Shown here piece after piece: positions 1 to 9,256 of a DNA stretch of 64,000 nucleotides. The notes beneath the pieces were generated by a model. The model had not been told where the DNA came from. It saw only the letters and a program-made list of their open reading frames with translations, and made no database searches. The position numbers were made by a program, and so were the translations under genes. Within the stretch, counting starts at the first letter, position 1. Every line of letters begins with the position of its first letter. The DNA is from Clostridia bacterium UC5.1-1D2 (GTDB taxonomy: Bacteria > Bacillota > Clostridia > Lachnospirales > Lachnospiraceae): contig BBZN01000020.1 in the NCBI GenBank assembly GCA_001304855.1, forward strand, positions 1-64,000. Reading direction: 5' to 3'.

Positions 1-150
1 CCCCGTTTCTTGTGGGGGTATCAAAAGGGGGCGGGATTTTCGACTGATAAGGAGAAAATCGCCGTCCGTTTTCATCAGCAGACAGAGCGTATATGGAAAC
101 CTCTGGCTTATGTAATTCTTCCGGCTTTGGGCCAACTTGGCCCGAAGTAG
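1..150 (+). CDS. possible 3' end of a mobile-element gene, partial
   Basis: Frame 1 is open from the first base to a TAG at 148-150, about 49 codons, and would be the tail of a gene beginning outside the window. It ends with residues ALGQLGPK, which are encoded by the palindromic repeat at 125-147. I do not recognise the family. Its position beside a decayed mobile element suggests an element gene. The open frame could also be chance. Confidence 0.3.
   Translation, partial: PRFLWGYQKGAGFSTDKEKIAVRFHQQTERIWKPLAYVILPALGQLGPK
125..147. repeat. 23-bp palindromic repeat, copy 1
   Basis: Two 11-bp arms around a single central C; the core is GGGCCAACTTGGCCC. Nearly identical copies lie at 1018-1040 and 1205-1227. 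This copy and the second bracket the nitroreductase gene. Confidence 0.75.
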
Positions 151-202
151 CTTAAATGGCTGATGTTGGCAAAATGGAATTTATCAGCCGTACAAACAGG
201 AA

Positions 203-970
203 TTATAAAAGTATTTTATAAAACGCATTTAATGTTTTTTCTTCATCTGACCCATTGTCTGTGCATAATTGTAGTTCATACTTTATATCCTTATGTTGCA
301 AGCACAAATCAAGAAAGCATAAGAAAATTCCAATATCAATTTGATTATAGAAGGACACTTTATCAGCAGGCATTATTCCTCGCTTACCTTGCTTTTTATA
401 CCTATAAACATTTAAAGCGGTATCAGTATGTTCTACTAACCAGGGCTGTGTATTACAAGCACTGGGGGCAAATCTAACAATATCGTATATCCTCCCAAGT
501 GGTTCTCCCAGCCAAATTTCATCGATGGACTTTCGTTTGCTTTTGAACATATCTTTGCGAAATTTTCTTTCGTCATCGACTTTTGACATTGCAATCATAA
601 TGATAAAATCGAGTCCATCAAATGACGGTTCATTTGTCTTTCCAATGCCGAACCAAAGTGTTCCAATATTTTGTGAAACAAGGTATAAATCTAATTGCTC
701 CCCTAAATACCCAATATTCTGCAAATAATTATCTTTCTTCTCACTATATAGTAAAATACAGAACTGCTGACCACGTTTACAAGTAGTTTCATTCGCAGGA
801 ACAATTCTAATTGCGGTTTTTATATCAGGACAAAGCGGGATAAATGTCTTATATATTTCTTTGATATGCTCAATGTCATTTGTAGATATGGTATCTTTTC
901 CAATATTTCTAAATAAATGAAATGATTTCCTTTTAAAAATCATACCATATAATTCTTTGTTTAAGCTCAT
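203..970 (-). CDS. nitroreductase family protein (TM nitroreductase type)
   Basis: A 255-residue protein, intact. The Arg-Lys-Ser start (FKRKSFHLF, about residues 12-20) and the central block around residues 160-190 (RFAPSACNTQPW) are typical of the FMN-binding nitroreductase fold, in the variant often annotated as putative TM nitroreductase. Such enzymes use NAD(P)H to reduce nitro or quinone compounds; the substrate here is unknown. The gene is much richer in A+T than the metabolic genes further right, and near-identical palindromes lie on both sides of it (125-147 and 1018-1040). This suggests it arrived as a small mobile cassette. The family assignment is firm; the role is not. Confidence 0.8.
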   Translation of the reverse strand: MSLNKELYGMIFKRKSFHLFRNIGKDTISTNDIEHIKEIYKTFIPLCPDIKTAIRIVPANETTCKRGQQFCILLYSEKKDNYLQNIGYLGEQLDLYLVSQNIGTLWFGIGKTNEPSFDGLDFIIMIAMSKVDDERKFRKDMFKSKRKSIDEIWLGEPLGRIYDIVRFAPSACNTQPWLVEHTDTALNVYRYKKQGKRGIMPADKVSFYNQIDIGIFLCFLDLCLQHKDIKYELQLCTDNGSDEEKTLNAFYKILL

Positions 971-1017
971 AACCTTGTCCTCACAACTGTTGATTTGTCA
1001 TTTTCCTATTCTGTGAA

Positions 1018-1040
1018 CTTCGGGCCAACTTGACCCGAAG
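1018..1040. repeat. 23-bp palindromic repeat, copy 2
   Basis: CTTCGGGCCAA, central C, TTGACCCGAAG. It lies about 48 bp upstream of the nitroreductase start codon, so it may lie in that gene's promoter or leader as well as bounding the cassette. Confidence 0.75.
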
Positions 1041-1204
1041 TAACCATACCTAAAACATAGCAGAACGGCCAGCAATGGTCAAGGCTAAAATGAACGGCTC
1101 CGCCGTCCTTGACAATTACTGGCCATTCCGCAAATCGGTAGACAAGACGGACAATCCCATACTGCGTTTGTCCGCCCACAATTTATTTTATAAAGCCTAT
1201 CAGA

Positions 1205-1227
1205 CTTCGGGGCAAGTTGGCCCGAAG
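1205..1227. repeat. 23-bp palindromic repeat, copy 3
   Basis: CTTCGGGGCAA, central G, TTGGCCCGAAG. Same design as the copies at 125 and 1018, with a few substitutions, most of which leave the arms complementary. It is followed by an AT-rich stretch. Confidence 0.7.
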
Positions 1228-1354
1228 CTACAATTTTAACTATGATATAGTATTCTGTTCTTTGAATAAGGCCGGAGGCGTGGGGGCAGAGCCACCACAG
1301 GAACCAGATTTTATCCTGTTCCCCGTTGTCGGCATGGCCAATGTACGGTAAAAA

Positions 1355-1433
1355 TCCGGGCAGTCAAGGGTCTAAGGGTGGAGATTTTCGGAGCATAGCG
1401 GAGAAAATACTACCCGGCCCTTGACTGCCTGGA
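1355..1433. repeat. long imperfect inverted repeat
   Basis: The arms 1355-1372 and 1416-1433 pair over 18 positions with two G-U-type mismatches. Inside them GGGT/ACCC and ATTTTC/GAAAAT also pair, giving one extended hairpin of about 79 nt. It could be a structured RNA or a cruciform used by the mobile element; nothing in the sequence decides this. Confidence 0.6.
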
Positions 1434-1455
1434 TAGGTGAAGCGGCGGCGGTGTG

Positions 1456-1718
1456 TCAAACTTCCGGCCCGTCCTCGCCTTTCAGAATTTCCAGCATGAG
1501 CAAAGCGCCCAGCTTAAAACCGCATAAGAAATTTTCATAGCCATACATGGCGGAGGTTTCTATATACATTTATCCCAATGCTTCTAAACGCTCGCTGTCC
1601 TCCGCATTAAGTTTGGTCTGTAATGCCTCCCGTTCGTCACTGATTTTTCGGGTTAAGGGACGATATTTTCTGACGGGTAAATCTCACCATTATAAAGCTG
1701 TTCAAGAATTTTATTCAT
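1456..1718 (-). pseudogene. DUF6809-like small protein, decayed
   Basis: Reads MNKILEQLYNGEIYPSE from an ATG at 1718 and ends with GFKLGALLMLEI at the C terminus, the ends typical of the short DUF6809 proteins of Firmicutes mobile elements. The frame is broken after about residue 17. A TAA also interrupts the middle, so joining frames alone does not restore it. Its start overlaps the end of the upstream gene by 8 nt, as in a translationally coupled operon. Function unknown. Confidence 0.5.
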
Positions 1719-2022
1719 TAAACCGTACCTCTGTATCTAAGGCATTAAGGAAAGAGAGGATTTGAACACAATCCCGCATACCCTGTAAATAGGTTTCGTC
1801 CAACTCGAAGCTCTGCTTTACCGTCTCACCCTCATAATGGCGGCGTATAGTAATGCGCTCACGCTTATTCAGTTTGTGAAGCAGTTTATCAACTTTTTCC
1901 TCACCCTTTTCCTGTTGGCGGCACCGCTCTATGTATGCCGGGTTATTGCGGAGCCGCAACAACGCAGTCTCTATTCTTGCGATTACAAAATCTTTGTACG
2001 CTCTTTGCTCTCCTCCCATCAT
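1711..2022 (-). CDS. hypothetical mobile-element protein
   Basis: A 103-residue, highly charged and predicted mostly helical protein that I do not assign to a family. Its ATG overlaps the stop of the preceding minus-strand fragment (ATGA at 2019-2022), and its own end overlaps the next start by 8 nt. It therefore sat in a tightly packed operon with the two DUF6809-like genes. A DNA-binding or regulatory role would fit the size and charge, but nothing shows it. Confidence 0.6.
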   Translation of the reverse strand: MMGGEQRAYKDFVIARIETALLRLRNNPAYIERCRQQEKGEEKVDKLLHKLNKRERITIRRHYEGETVKQSFELDETYLQGMRDCVQILSFLNALDTEVRFNE

Positions 2023-2102
2023 GCTGTTTCTTCCTCCGCATCAAGAAGCAGGCCGCTGGCTCCCATGAATACCTCAATCATCATAAGAGCGCCTACACGA
2101 TA
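2019..2102 (-). pseudogene. DUF6809-like protein, C-terminal fragment
   Basis: Only the last 27 or so codons remain: YRVGALMMIEVF followed by an acidic tail and TGA. This resembles the C terminus of the DUF6809-like fragment at 1456-1718. The N-terminal part is missing because recombinase sequence from the opposite strand starts at about 2099. That is evidence of a deletion junction here. Confidence 0.45.
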
Positions 2103-2857
2103 CCCACGAGCCGCTGGTTGACAAGGACGTGTTCCGGCAGGTACAGGAGCAGATAAAAGGCAGACGCAGAGAGCACAAAGACAGGACTACCCAGATTTTC
2201 GCGGGGCTGGTGAAATGTGCTGACTGTGGCTGGTCACTCCGGTTCGGAACGAATAACCAGAACAAAACGCCGTACAGTCATTTTTCCTGTTCCTATTACG
2301 GACAGTTTGGAAAGGGCTATTGCTCCGCCCACTATATCCGCTATGATGTGCTTTACGCCTATGTCCTTTCCCGTCTGCAATATTGGTCACAGGAGGCCTG
2401 ACAGGACGGGGGAAACCTGCTTCATCGCCTGTTAAAAACAGGTGACAGGGAACGCGCCACCGCAAAGAAAAAAGCCGCGTCTGAACTGAAAAAAGCGGAG
2501 AAGCGGCAGCGGGAAATTGATACCCTGTTTATGAAAATGTATGAGGACAGGGCGGCGGAGAAAATCACGGAACGCAACTTCTCCATGCTGTCCACAAAGT
2601 ACCAGAACGAACAGGCGGAACTTGCTGAAAAAATCCAGACCTTGCAGAAACGGCTTGCAAAGTCCGAACAGGAAAACAGCGACGCGGAGAAATGGATTGC
2701 ACTCATAAAGCAATACTCAAATCCCGCCGAACTGACCGCCCCGTTTTTAAACACGCTGATTGAAAAAATCGTTGTCCACAATGCTGTTATAAACGCAGAC
2801 GGGGAACGGGAGCAGGAAGTAGAAATTCACTACCGCTTTATCGGCAAAATTGATTGA
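2099..2857 (+). pseudogene. large serine recombinase, C-terminal half, broken
   Basis: Begins abruptly inside a conserved stretch (DTHEPLVDKDVF, joining the RQVQEQIKGRRREH block). It continues through the recombinase zinc ribbon (KCADCGWSL ... CSAHYIRY) and a long coiled coil (about 2480-2700) to the TPFLNTLIEKIVVH-like end of the DUF4368 type. The N-terminal catalytic serine domain is absent. A TGA at 2399-2401 stops the frame while the reading continues in the same frame, so this is a true nonsense change and not a frameshift. Proteins of this kind integrate and excise Tn1549-like elements. This copy cannot work. Together with the minus-strand fragments it marks an element remnant. Confidence 0.75.
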
Positions 2858-2962
2858 TGCGATACCTATTGAAACCAAAATCTTTAACTATGGGAAACCG
2901 GGGAAGGGGCTCCGGCAATTGCGGATGGGAGCAGGAAGAACAGACAGAAAACATTGGCAGGT

Positions 2963-3705
2963 TTATGGGGAAACAGAGGAGGATCCGCTGTGCCGGTTCT
3001 CCTCTGTAAAAGGAATAAAATCAGGATGCTCGTAAGTGTACGCTTCTCTGATCTCCATAGACCTGTTTTCGCTTATGGGTTCTGCGTTTTTTGCGTCATA
3101 TGGGGACTCCGTTGAATAGAACCAGGGATGATCCGCGTCCCTCATCCCGTCATATATGACTGACTCCTTTAAGTGAAGTTCCCAACGCTCAAAGGTAAAG
3201 TAAGCGTAATTAAAATTGGCAGCGCCGCTGGAACCCTCATGAGCAATCATTCCATTTTCACAGAGATAATACCGGCTCCTTTCCCAGCCGTTTAATACAT
3301 GAATAAGAGCTCCGTCTGAAATCGTATAGATATCATAGATGACTCCGTCCCACGTGGGAGAGAGCTGCGGATCTCTTACATTCTCTCCAAAAATCAGTTC
3401 ATCGGTTCCGTTCCCGTCTATATCCTTTATCAGATATCCGGGGCTCCCTCCGGAGCTTAGGAGTGCAATGCTGAAATCGTAACCTGTCTGCGCTTCCAGA
3501 TCCTTGTTCATTATAAAATCGCTGGCCGCCTCTATCAGATCCTCGTAATTAAGCGCCTGGGCATCCGGTTCCTGAGGATTTTCAGACAGAGCCGCTGTCT
3601 CTATATCACTGGCAGAGGGAGTCCCAGCCCTGTCGGGAGCCTGGCGCCTGCTGCCAGCAGAGCCGCACAAATACACAAACCGCCCAATAAAAACTTATTC
3701 TTCAT
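2963..3705 (-). CDS. predicted lipoprotein with EF-hand-like calcium loop (frameshifted near the N terminus)
   Basis: The start is the ATG at 3705, behind a good ribosome-binding site (GGAGGTAAATCT on this strand). It reads MKNKFLLGGLCICAALLAAG, a signal sequence. Adding one base near 3640 joins it to the long downstream frame and would also create a lipobox LAAGC. The mature part, about 220 residues, includes DIDGNGTDELIFGE, a calcium-loop or FG-GAP-like repeat seen in many secreted Clostridia proteins. Function unknown. It is followed downstream by the element scar, and the AraC gene upstream is on the same strand. Confidence 0.6.
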
Positions 3706-3760
3706 AGATTTACCTCCATAATTGTGATTATAAATTCTGCCTTTTTGATGAGATTTAACT

Positions 3761-4679
3761 CTAGATCCTGTTTTTCCGGAATTTCGCGGGGGAGATAGAA
3801 AGGGCCTTTTTAAATGCCCGGCTGAAGTAATATTCATCGGAAAAACCGGTTCTGGAGGCAATCTCATGGATGGGCAGGTGGGTTGTGAGGAGAAGCTGCT
3901 TGGCCTGTTCCATGCGGATATTGTTCAGGTAAGCAAATATGGTGCTCTGGGTTCTCTTTTTAAATATCCGGTTCAGATAGTCGAAGTTCATGGAAAACTG
4001 TTCTTCGATACCTGATCCGGATATTTTTGTGTGGTAGTAGGTGTGAAGGTAATTCAGCAGCTGATCTGTTTTTTCGTAGACAGGGCTGCTTATATCCATT
4101 TGGGATCGGGAGAAAACGCTGTCCATCCATGCTCTTGAAAGATTGTATAAAAGCTCCATGATGCAGCAGGATTCGGCAGTTTTGTAATAGGGCCTTTTGG
4201 CTGGCGGCACTGGAGGGCGGTTTGGAGGGAGGTGAGGATCCTGTTGAAAACAGATGCCTGATCTACATGGAAGTATTTGGGAAACAACAGTTCCAGCTGT
4301 GAATAAAACTGGTCGGAAAGGGAACTGGCGTTATAATTCATCTGGAGAATATTCTGTACCTGTTCACGCTGCCACTGGGGTGAACCGGATGTCACTGTCA
4401 GCTGGGGAATGGGAGGAAAATGTACATAGTAATAGCTGCAGGAGGAGGGACGATATCCGGTATGGCTTTTACCGGCTTCCAGGAAAAACAGATCCCCTTT
4501 CGCCAGGCGGTAATCAACCCCCTCCTCGCGTATAAACATCTGACCTTCGTATACGGCGTAAAGATATGTTCGCCCACTGTCCTGGAAAAATGGTTCCATC
4601 TTTCCGGCGTGACATGGCGTCCGATATAGGTTATGTGAAGCAGCGTATCCGGCTTCAGAAGAAAAAAATTATCCGACAT
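3761..4679 (-). CDS. AraC family transcriptional regulator (frameshifted)
   Basis: Joining three frames (breaks near 4590 and 4200) gives about 305 residues. There is an N-terminal cupin-like sugar-binding domain (EGQMFIREEGVDYRLAKGDL, GKSHTGYRP). The C terminus has two helix-turn-helix motifs, with the AraC signature IHEIASRTGFSDEYYFSRAF near the end. Such proteins usually activate sugar-use genes on binding a sugar. It diverges from the LacI-led glycoside locus that starts 235 bp away, so control of that locus is likely but not proven. The start at 4679 is the first ATG of the conserved frame. Confidence 0.8.
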
Positions 4680-4781
4680 AGGTATACTCCTCGTTTTTCA
4701 AACCATATTAATTAATATAAGATAGAAAATCTCCATAATTCAATAGTAAATCTATGTTTTATATTTTACCATAAAAGTCGC

Positions 4782-4787
4782 TATAAT
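4782..4787 (+). promoter_or_regulatory. candidate -10 box for the LacI gene
   Basis: TATAAT in an AT-rich stretch about 130 bp ahead of the LacI start, in the only long gap between the divergent regulators. I see no good -35 box at the right distance, so this is a weak call. Confidence 0.3.
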
Positions 4788-4914
4788 GCAAAAAATTATC
4801 TCCTGAATTCATTTACCCCGCAGGAGGCCAGAGGGTATACTGGTACATATGGGAGCTTTACGGCAGATGCTATGATAACCAGGGAAAACCCGCAGTGAGA
4901 CAGGATGGTTCAAT

Positions 4915-6000
4915 ATGATTACATTAAAGGAAATTGCAGAAGAAGCAGGAGTCAGCATGACAACTGTGTCAAATGTGCTCCACGGAAAGGCGAAGAAAGT
5001 GTCTCCCGGCACAGAGGAGAAGATCAAACGGCTTTTGATTAAGTACAACTATATACCCAGATTTGGCCTGAACGCATTGACGAACAAAGGATCTAAGATT
5101 ATCAGCATCCTTGTAAACACACCGGACTTTGTGGAGAGAACGCCCTATGAGCGCCCCTTCTATGGCAACATCATCGGAGAGCTGGAAAGCAAGCTGAGGA
5201 AAAGGGGCTATTACATTATGCTTTTTTCTTCCAAAAACATCCCCGAGATTATGAAGATGACCATGGGATGGAATGTGGATGGAATTATATCCATCTCCAT
5301 ACCAGCCAAATATTATAAACAGATAGGAAAACAAACCGGAAAACCGATTGTATCCATCGATATGAACGAGTACGACCCTGCCAAAATAGCAGGCTGCTAC
5401 AATGTGACCTCCAGGGATTATGAAGGGGGAAAAGCCATGGCGGGCTATCTGCTGGATCAGGGCATTGAGAAGATAGTATACCTGGCCAACACCAAGTCGG
5501 GCGCCGATTACTGCCGGTATCTGGGGGCTTCGGAGACTTACAGGGAGCGTATGGGAAAGAAGGCGGAACTGGAAATACGCATGCTGGGAAGAACTTATGA
5601 CGAGCGGGTTCTGGCCTATGACGACATGCGCAGGCTGATGGGCCGCAGGGCGGCGCTGTTTTTTTCCACAGACTTTAATGCAGTGGAGGCCATTGGTTAC
5701 TTCCAGCGCAGGCAGATACATGTGCCTGAGGATATTTCCGTGGTGGGATTTGACGACGACGTCTATGCCAGGCTTTCCAATCCCAGGCTCACAACCGTGA
5801 GCGTGGATGTGAGCCAAAAAGCAGAGCTGGCTGTGAATCTTCTCATGCGTTTGCTGGACGGCGAGGAGATCCGGGAGACGGAGCCTAAGATTGACGTGAA
5901 AATTGCAGAGCGGGAAAGCGTGCTCAGGGAAAGTGCGGAAGGCCCCCTGACGGCTGGAACGGCGGGGAGGAAGAACAGTGAGACGGATAGAGTTAGTTGA
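4915..6000 (+). CDS. LacI family transcriptional regulator
   Basis: A 361-residue, intact protein. Residues 1-25 (ITLKEIAEEAGVSMTTVSNV) are the LacI helix-turn-helix, followed by the hinge helix. A periplasmic-binding-protein-like sugar domain follows, with the usual late block PEDISVVGFDDD. The last 23 nt overlap the start of the alpha-galactosidase gene, so the two are translated as one unit. The likely role is repression of this operon, and perhaps the transporter operon, until an oligosaccharide-derived sugar is present. The inducer cannot be read from sequence. Confidence 0.93.
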   Translation: MITLKEIAEEAGVSMTTVSNVLHGKAKKVSPGTEEKIKRLLIKYNYIPRFGLNALTNKGSKIISILVNTPDFVERTPYERPFYGNIIGELESKLRKRGYYIMLFSSKNIPEIMKMTMGWNVDGIISISIPAKYYKQIGKQTGKPIVSIDMNEYDPAKIAGCYNVTSRDYEGGKAMAGYLLDQGIEKIVYLANTKSGADYCRYLGASETYRERMGKKAELEIRMLGRTYDERVLAYDDMRRLMGRRAALFFSTDFNAVEAIGYFQRRQIHVPEDISVVGFDDDVYARLSNPRLTTVSVDVSQKAELAVNLLMRLLDGEEIRETEPKIDVKIAERESVLRESAEGPLTAGTAGRKNSETDRVS

Positions 6001-8083
6001 AAACGGAATTTATATGGTACTGGAGATAACGGACGGTAACGAGGTGAAGCTGCTTCATTTTTCCTCCCTTCCTTTTTGTGAAAATACCATAAGAAGCAGG
6101 GAGGAGAAGCGGGCCTTCCGGCTGGTGGAGATTGGCCTTTCCGGCCTGGACCGGCCGGAGGAGCGCCACGGAATAAAGTATACGGTCACGGCTCCCGGCT
6201 ACAGGATGAAGTACGTAGAGCATAAGGATGAACGGAACTCTTTGGGAAGAATTTTGTCCGTTGTGACGGCGGATGAGGCCACCCAGGTCTATGTTACCTG
6301 TTATTTCCAGTTCTATGAGGGAATCTCCATGGCAAGGTGCTGGAGCAAGGTTGAGAACAGAGGGAAGGAGTCCCAGGGGCTGGAGTATATCTCCTCCTTT
6401 AACCTGAACGGAATTGAGAAGGAAGGAATTCTGCCCAGAGACAGCAAGATGGAAGTGTGGGTGGCCCACAATTCCTGGCAGAGGGAGCTTCAGTGGAAGG
6501 GCTATACTCTTCCCCAACTGGGCTTGAGCAGTCCAGCCCGATGAAAAACAGCGTTCCTCCAAAGAATTCGGAGTTACAAACACAGGGAATTGGTCTGCAA
6601 AGACCTGCCTTCCATGGGATGCGCCGCAAACAGGGAGACAGGGACAATGCTGTTCTGGCAGATCGAGCATAACGGCTCCTGGCATTGGGAGATCAGCGAC
6701 CAGGCGGGCCACCTTTACCTGCAGCTTGGAGGGCCCACGGAGAATCATTCCCACTGGTATCACGAGCTGAAGCCCGGCGGAGCCTTTACAAGCGTTCCCG
6801 TGTCTGTGGGAGCAGTCTCGGGAGGCATGGATAGGGCGGCGGCGGAGCTTACAAAATACAGGAGAAGAATACGGCGAAAGAATAAAGATAACGAAGAGCT
6901 TGGCATTATTTTCAACGATTATATGAACTGCCTGTGGGCTGAGCCCACAACGGAGAAGGAGCTGCCTCTTATTGACGCAGCCGCCCGGGCCGGCTGCGAA
7001 TACTACTGTATAGACGCCGGATGGTATGCGGACGGCTACTGGTGGGATGAGGTGGGAGAATGGCTGCCGTCTGCAGCGCGGTTTCCCGGAGGCATAAAGG
7101 AAGTGATGGATTATATACGTTCCAAAGGTATGATTCCTGGACTGTGGCTGGAGCTGGAGGTCATGGGCATTCATTGTCCCAAGGCGGGTGAGCTGCCCGA
7201 GGAGTGCTTTTTTTGCCGTCATGGAAAACGGGTCTATGACAGAAGCAGATACCAGCTGGATTTCCGCCATCCTCTGGTAATACGCCATGCAGATGAGGTG
7301 ATCGACCGCCTTGTACTGGAGTACGGCGTGGGCTATATTAAGATGGACTACAATATTGAGCCGGGCATTGGTACGGAGGTTGATGCGGACAGCTTCGGCC
7401 AGGGACTTCTGGAGCACGAGAGGGCATATCTGAAGTGGCTGGACGGCGTGTTTGAGAGATATCCTGACTTGGTTATTGAGAATTGTTCCAGCGGAGGACT
7501 GAGGATGGATTATGCAATGCTGTCCCGTCACAGCATACAGTCCACAAGCGATCAGGAGGATTACAGACACTATGCCACCATCGCAGCCAACTCTCCTATG
7601 GGAGTCGCCATGGAACAGGCTGCCGTCTGGTCTTACCCAAAGGCTGAAGGAGATGTGGAGGAGACGATATTTAACATGGTCAACGCCCTGCTTATGAGAG
7701 TCCACCAGAGCGGGCACCTGGCGGAGCTGCCGCCGGAGCGCAGCGCTCTTGTGAAAGAAGGACTGGACTATTATAAGTCCATCCGGAAGGATATTAAGGA
7801 GGCGACGCCCTTCTGGCCCCTGGGTTTTTCCTCCTTCGGGGACGACTGGGTGAGCCTGGGGCTGCAGAAAGGGAATAAGAACTATGTGGCAGTGTGGAGG
7901 AGGGGAGGAAAACCCTGGGCGGAGATTCCCATTCCCCACCTGAAGGGAAAGAACGTAAAAATCAGGTGCGGATATCCCTCTTGTGAAAAGTGTACATACA
8001 ATTGGAATCCGGTGGGGGGAACTTTGAGCGTTGCCATCCATGAACCTGTAGCGGCAAGGTTATTTGAAGCAGAAGTGATTTAA
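5978..8083 (+). CDS. alpha-galactosidase, GH36 (frameshifted)
   Basis: Starts at a GTG behind GGGGAGGAAGA, inside the end of the LacI gene. A beta-sandwich N-terminal domain (to about residue 220) is followed by the GH36 barrel with NRETGTMLFWQIEHNGSWHW. The nucleophile lies in YIKMDYN, the ENCSSGGLRMDY block follows, and the acid/base Asp lies in STSDQEDYR. About 700 residues, the usual size. Two compensating one-base errors near 6535 and 6620 break only a stretch of 80 bases; correcting them gives a continuous conserved sequence. It should remove terminal alpha-1,6-galactose from melibiose/raffinose-type or decorated oligosaccharides. It has no signal peptide, so it acts in the cytoplasm. 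Confidence 0.9.
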
Positions 8084-8093
8084 AAGTGAAGAT

Positions 8094-8138
8094 AAAAAAG
8101 CAGATATTTTCAGTAAAATCTGATATACCTGCTTTTTT
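8094..8138 (+). terminator. intrinsic terminator after the alpha-galactosidase
   Basis: AAAAAAGCAG pairs with CTGCTTTTTT, with further pairing inside. It lies 11 bp past the stop codon, so the LacI/alpha-galactosidase unit ends here and the transporter genes have their own promoter. Confidence 0.7.
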
Positions 8139-8157
8139 GTGCCTGAAAGACAGATTA

Positions 8158-8185
8158 TTTTCTATTATCGCGAAAAAATAGAAAA
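8158..8185. promoter_or_regulatory. inverted repeat, possible operator
   Basis: TTTTCTATT and AATAGAAAA form perfect 9-bp arms around a centre containing CGCG, a symmetry common for LacI-family operators. A second small inverted repeat (TAGGTT/AACCTA) lies at 8209-8228. Both are upstream of the transporter promoter. The regulator is not known. Confidence 0.35.
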
Positions 8186-8302
8186 CATAGTAATTTGAAA
8201 TCAACAGATAGGTTATATAGAAAACCTACAATAAAAACTTATATAAATTTTAAAATAGGCCAATTAAACCATGAAAAAGTTATTAAAAAGCAAAAAAATA
8301 TG

Positions 8303-8331
8303 TTGACATTGCACAAATGATGATTTACTAT
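8303..8331 (+). promoter_or_regulatory. sigma-A type promoter of the transporter operon
   Basis: TTGACA at 8303-8308, 17-bp spacer, TACTAT at 8326-8331. Transcription would start about 40 bp ahead of the permease gene. Confidence 0.7.
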
Positions 8332-8378
8332 AAAAGCAACAAAACAAACAGGTAGTAAAAAGAGGGAAGGAGATTTTT

Positions 8379-9256
8379 ATGGGAAGAAGGAAAAAGGAGT
8401 ATGGGGAATGTATCTTGTTCACTCTGCCGTCCATAATTCTGGTTTTGATAACCATTTACATCCCATTTGTGATGAGTGGATATTACTCACTGATGGAATG
8501 GAACGGCATTTCCAAGAAACCGGTGTTTATCGGATTTAAGAATTTCGCAGAGTTGTTCAAAGGGTCCTCGGACTTCGCAAAGAGCCTTATTTTCACAGGC
8601 AAGTATACGGTGTTGTTTATGATATTCACCAATGTGCTGGCTATCGCCATTGCCGTGGCTCTGGTACAGAAGATTAAAGCGGCCAACATCATGAGAAGTA
8701 TGTTTTTATACCTTACATTATGAGCATGACCATCGTAGGCTTTATCTGGAAATTTATCTTTTCCCAGGGATTTGCAGTGCTCTTTGAGAAAACACAGCTT
8801 GGGTTCTTGAACTGGAGCTGGCTGGGGAGCAGCGGGCTGGCCTTCTGGGCGGTGACCTTTGTGGGAATCTGGCAGTCGCTGGGATTTTACATCGTACTTT
8901 ATATAGCCGGGCTTCAGGCTGTGCCCACAGATGTTCTGGAAGCCGCCACAGTGGATGGAGCCACTTCCTGGAAACGGTTCTTTAAAGTAACCCTCCCTCT
9001 TTTGGGGCCCTCCATAACCACCTGCGTGTTCATGTCCCTGACAAATGCAGTGAAGGTATTTGACATTATTCTGGCTTTGACAAAAGGAGGTCCGGGAGGT
9101 TCCACCTACAGTGTAACCCTGGATATTTACAGGGAGGCCTTCCAGAATAACAACTACGGTCTGGGCGCGGCCAAGTCCCTGGTGTTCTTCGTGGTAATCC
9201 TGGCAGTAACCCAGCTGGTGCTGAAATTTATGAAAAGCAGGGAGGTTGATTTATAA
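8379..9256 (+). CDS. ABC sugar transporter permease, MalF/UgpA type (frameshifted)
   Basis: Two frames join near 8707, where restoring one T in a T run gives MRSMFFIPYIMSMT without a break. The result is about 293 residues with six predicted membrane segments and the EAA loop that docks the ATPase (EAATVDGATSWKRFFKVTLP). It is the first of three genes of a carbohydrate uptake type 1 importer. The stop overlaps the next start. No ATPase gene is present, as is common where a shared MsmK-type ATPase serves several importers. Confidence 0.9.

Larger units (their letters stand above)
1041..1455. other. non-coding mobile-element DNA
   Basis: No convincing gene on either strand. It holds the third palindrome copy (1205-1227), a GC-rich inverted stretch around 1067-1130, and the long hairpin at 1355-1433. 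The texture is that of integrative-element intergenic DNA. Confidence 0.5.

Noticed and set aside
2850..3035. 61-residue frame after the recombinase
   Set aside because: Overlaps the end of the lipoprotein gene on the other strand and has no recognisable content.
5993..8041. 682-residue open frame on the minus strand opposite the GH36 gene
   Set aside because: Antisense shadow of a conserved GH36 gene, without a family match; sustained by the codon bias of the sense strand.
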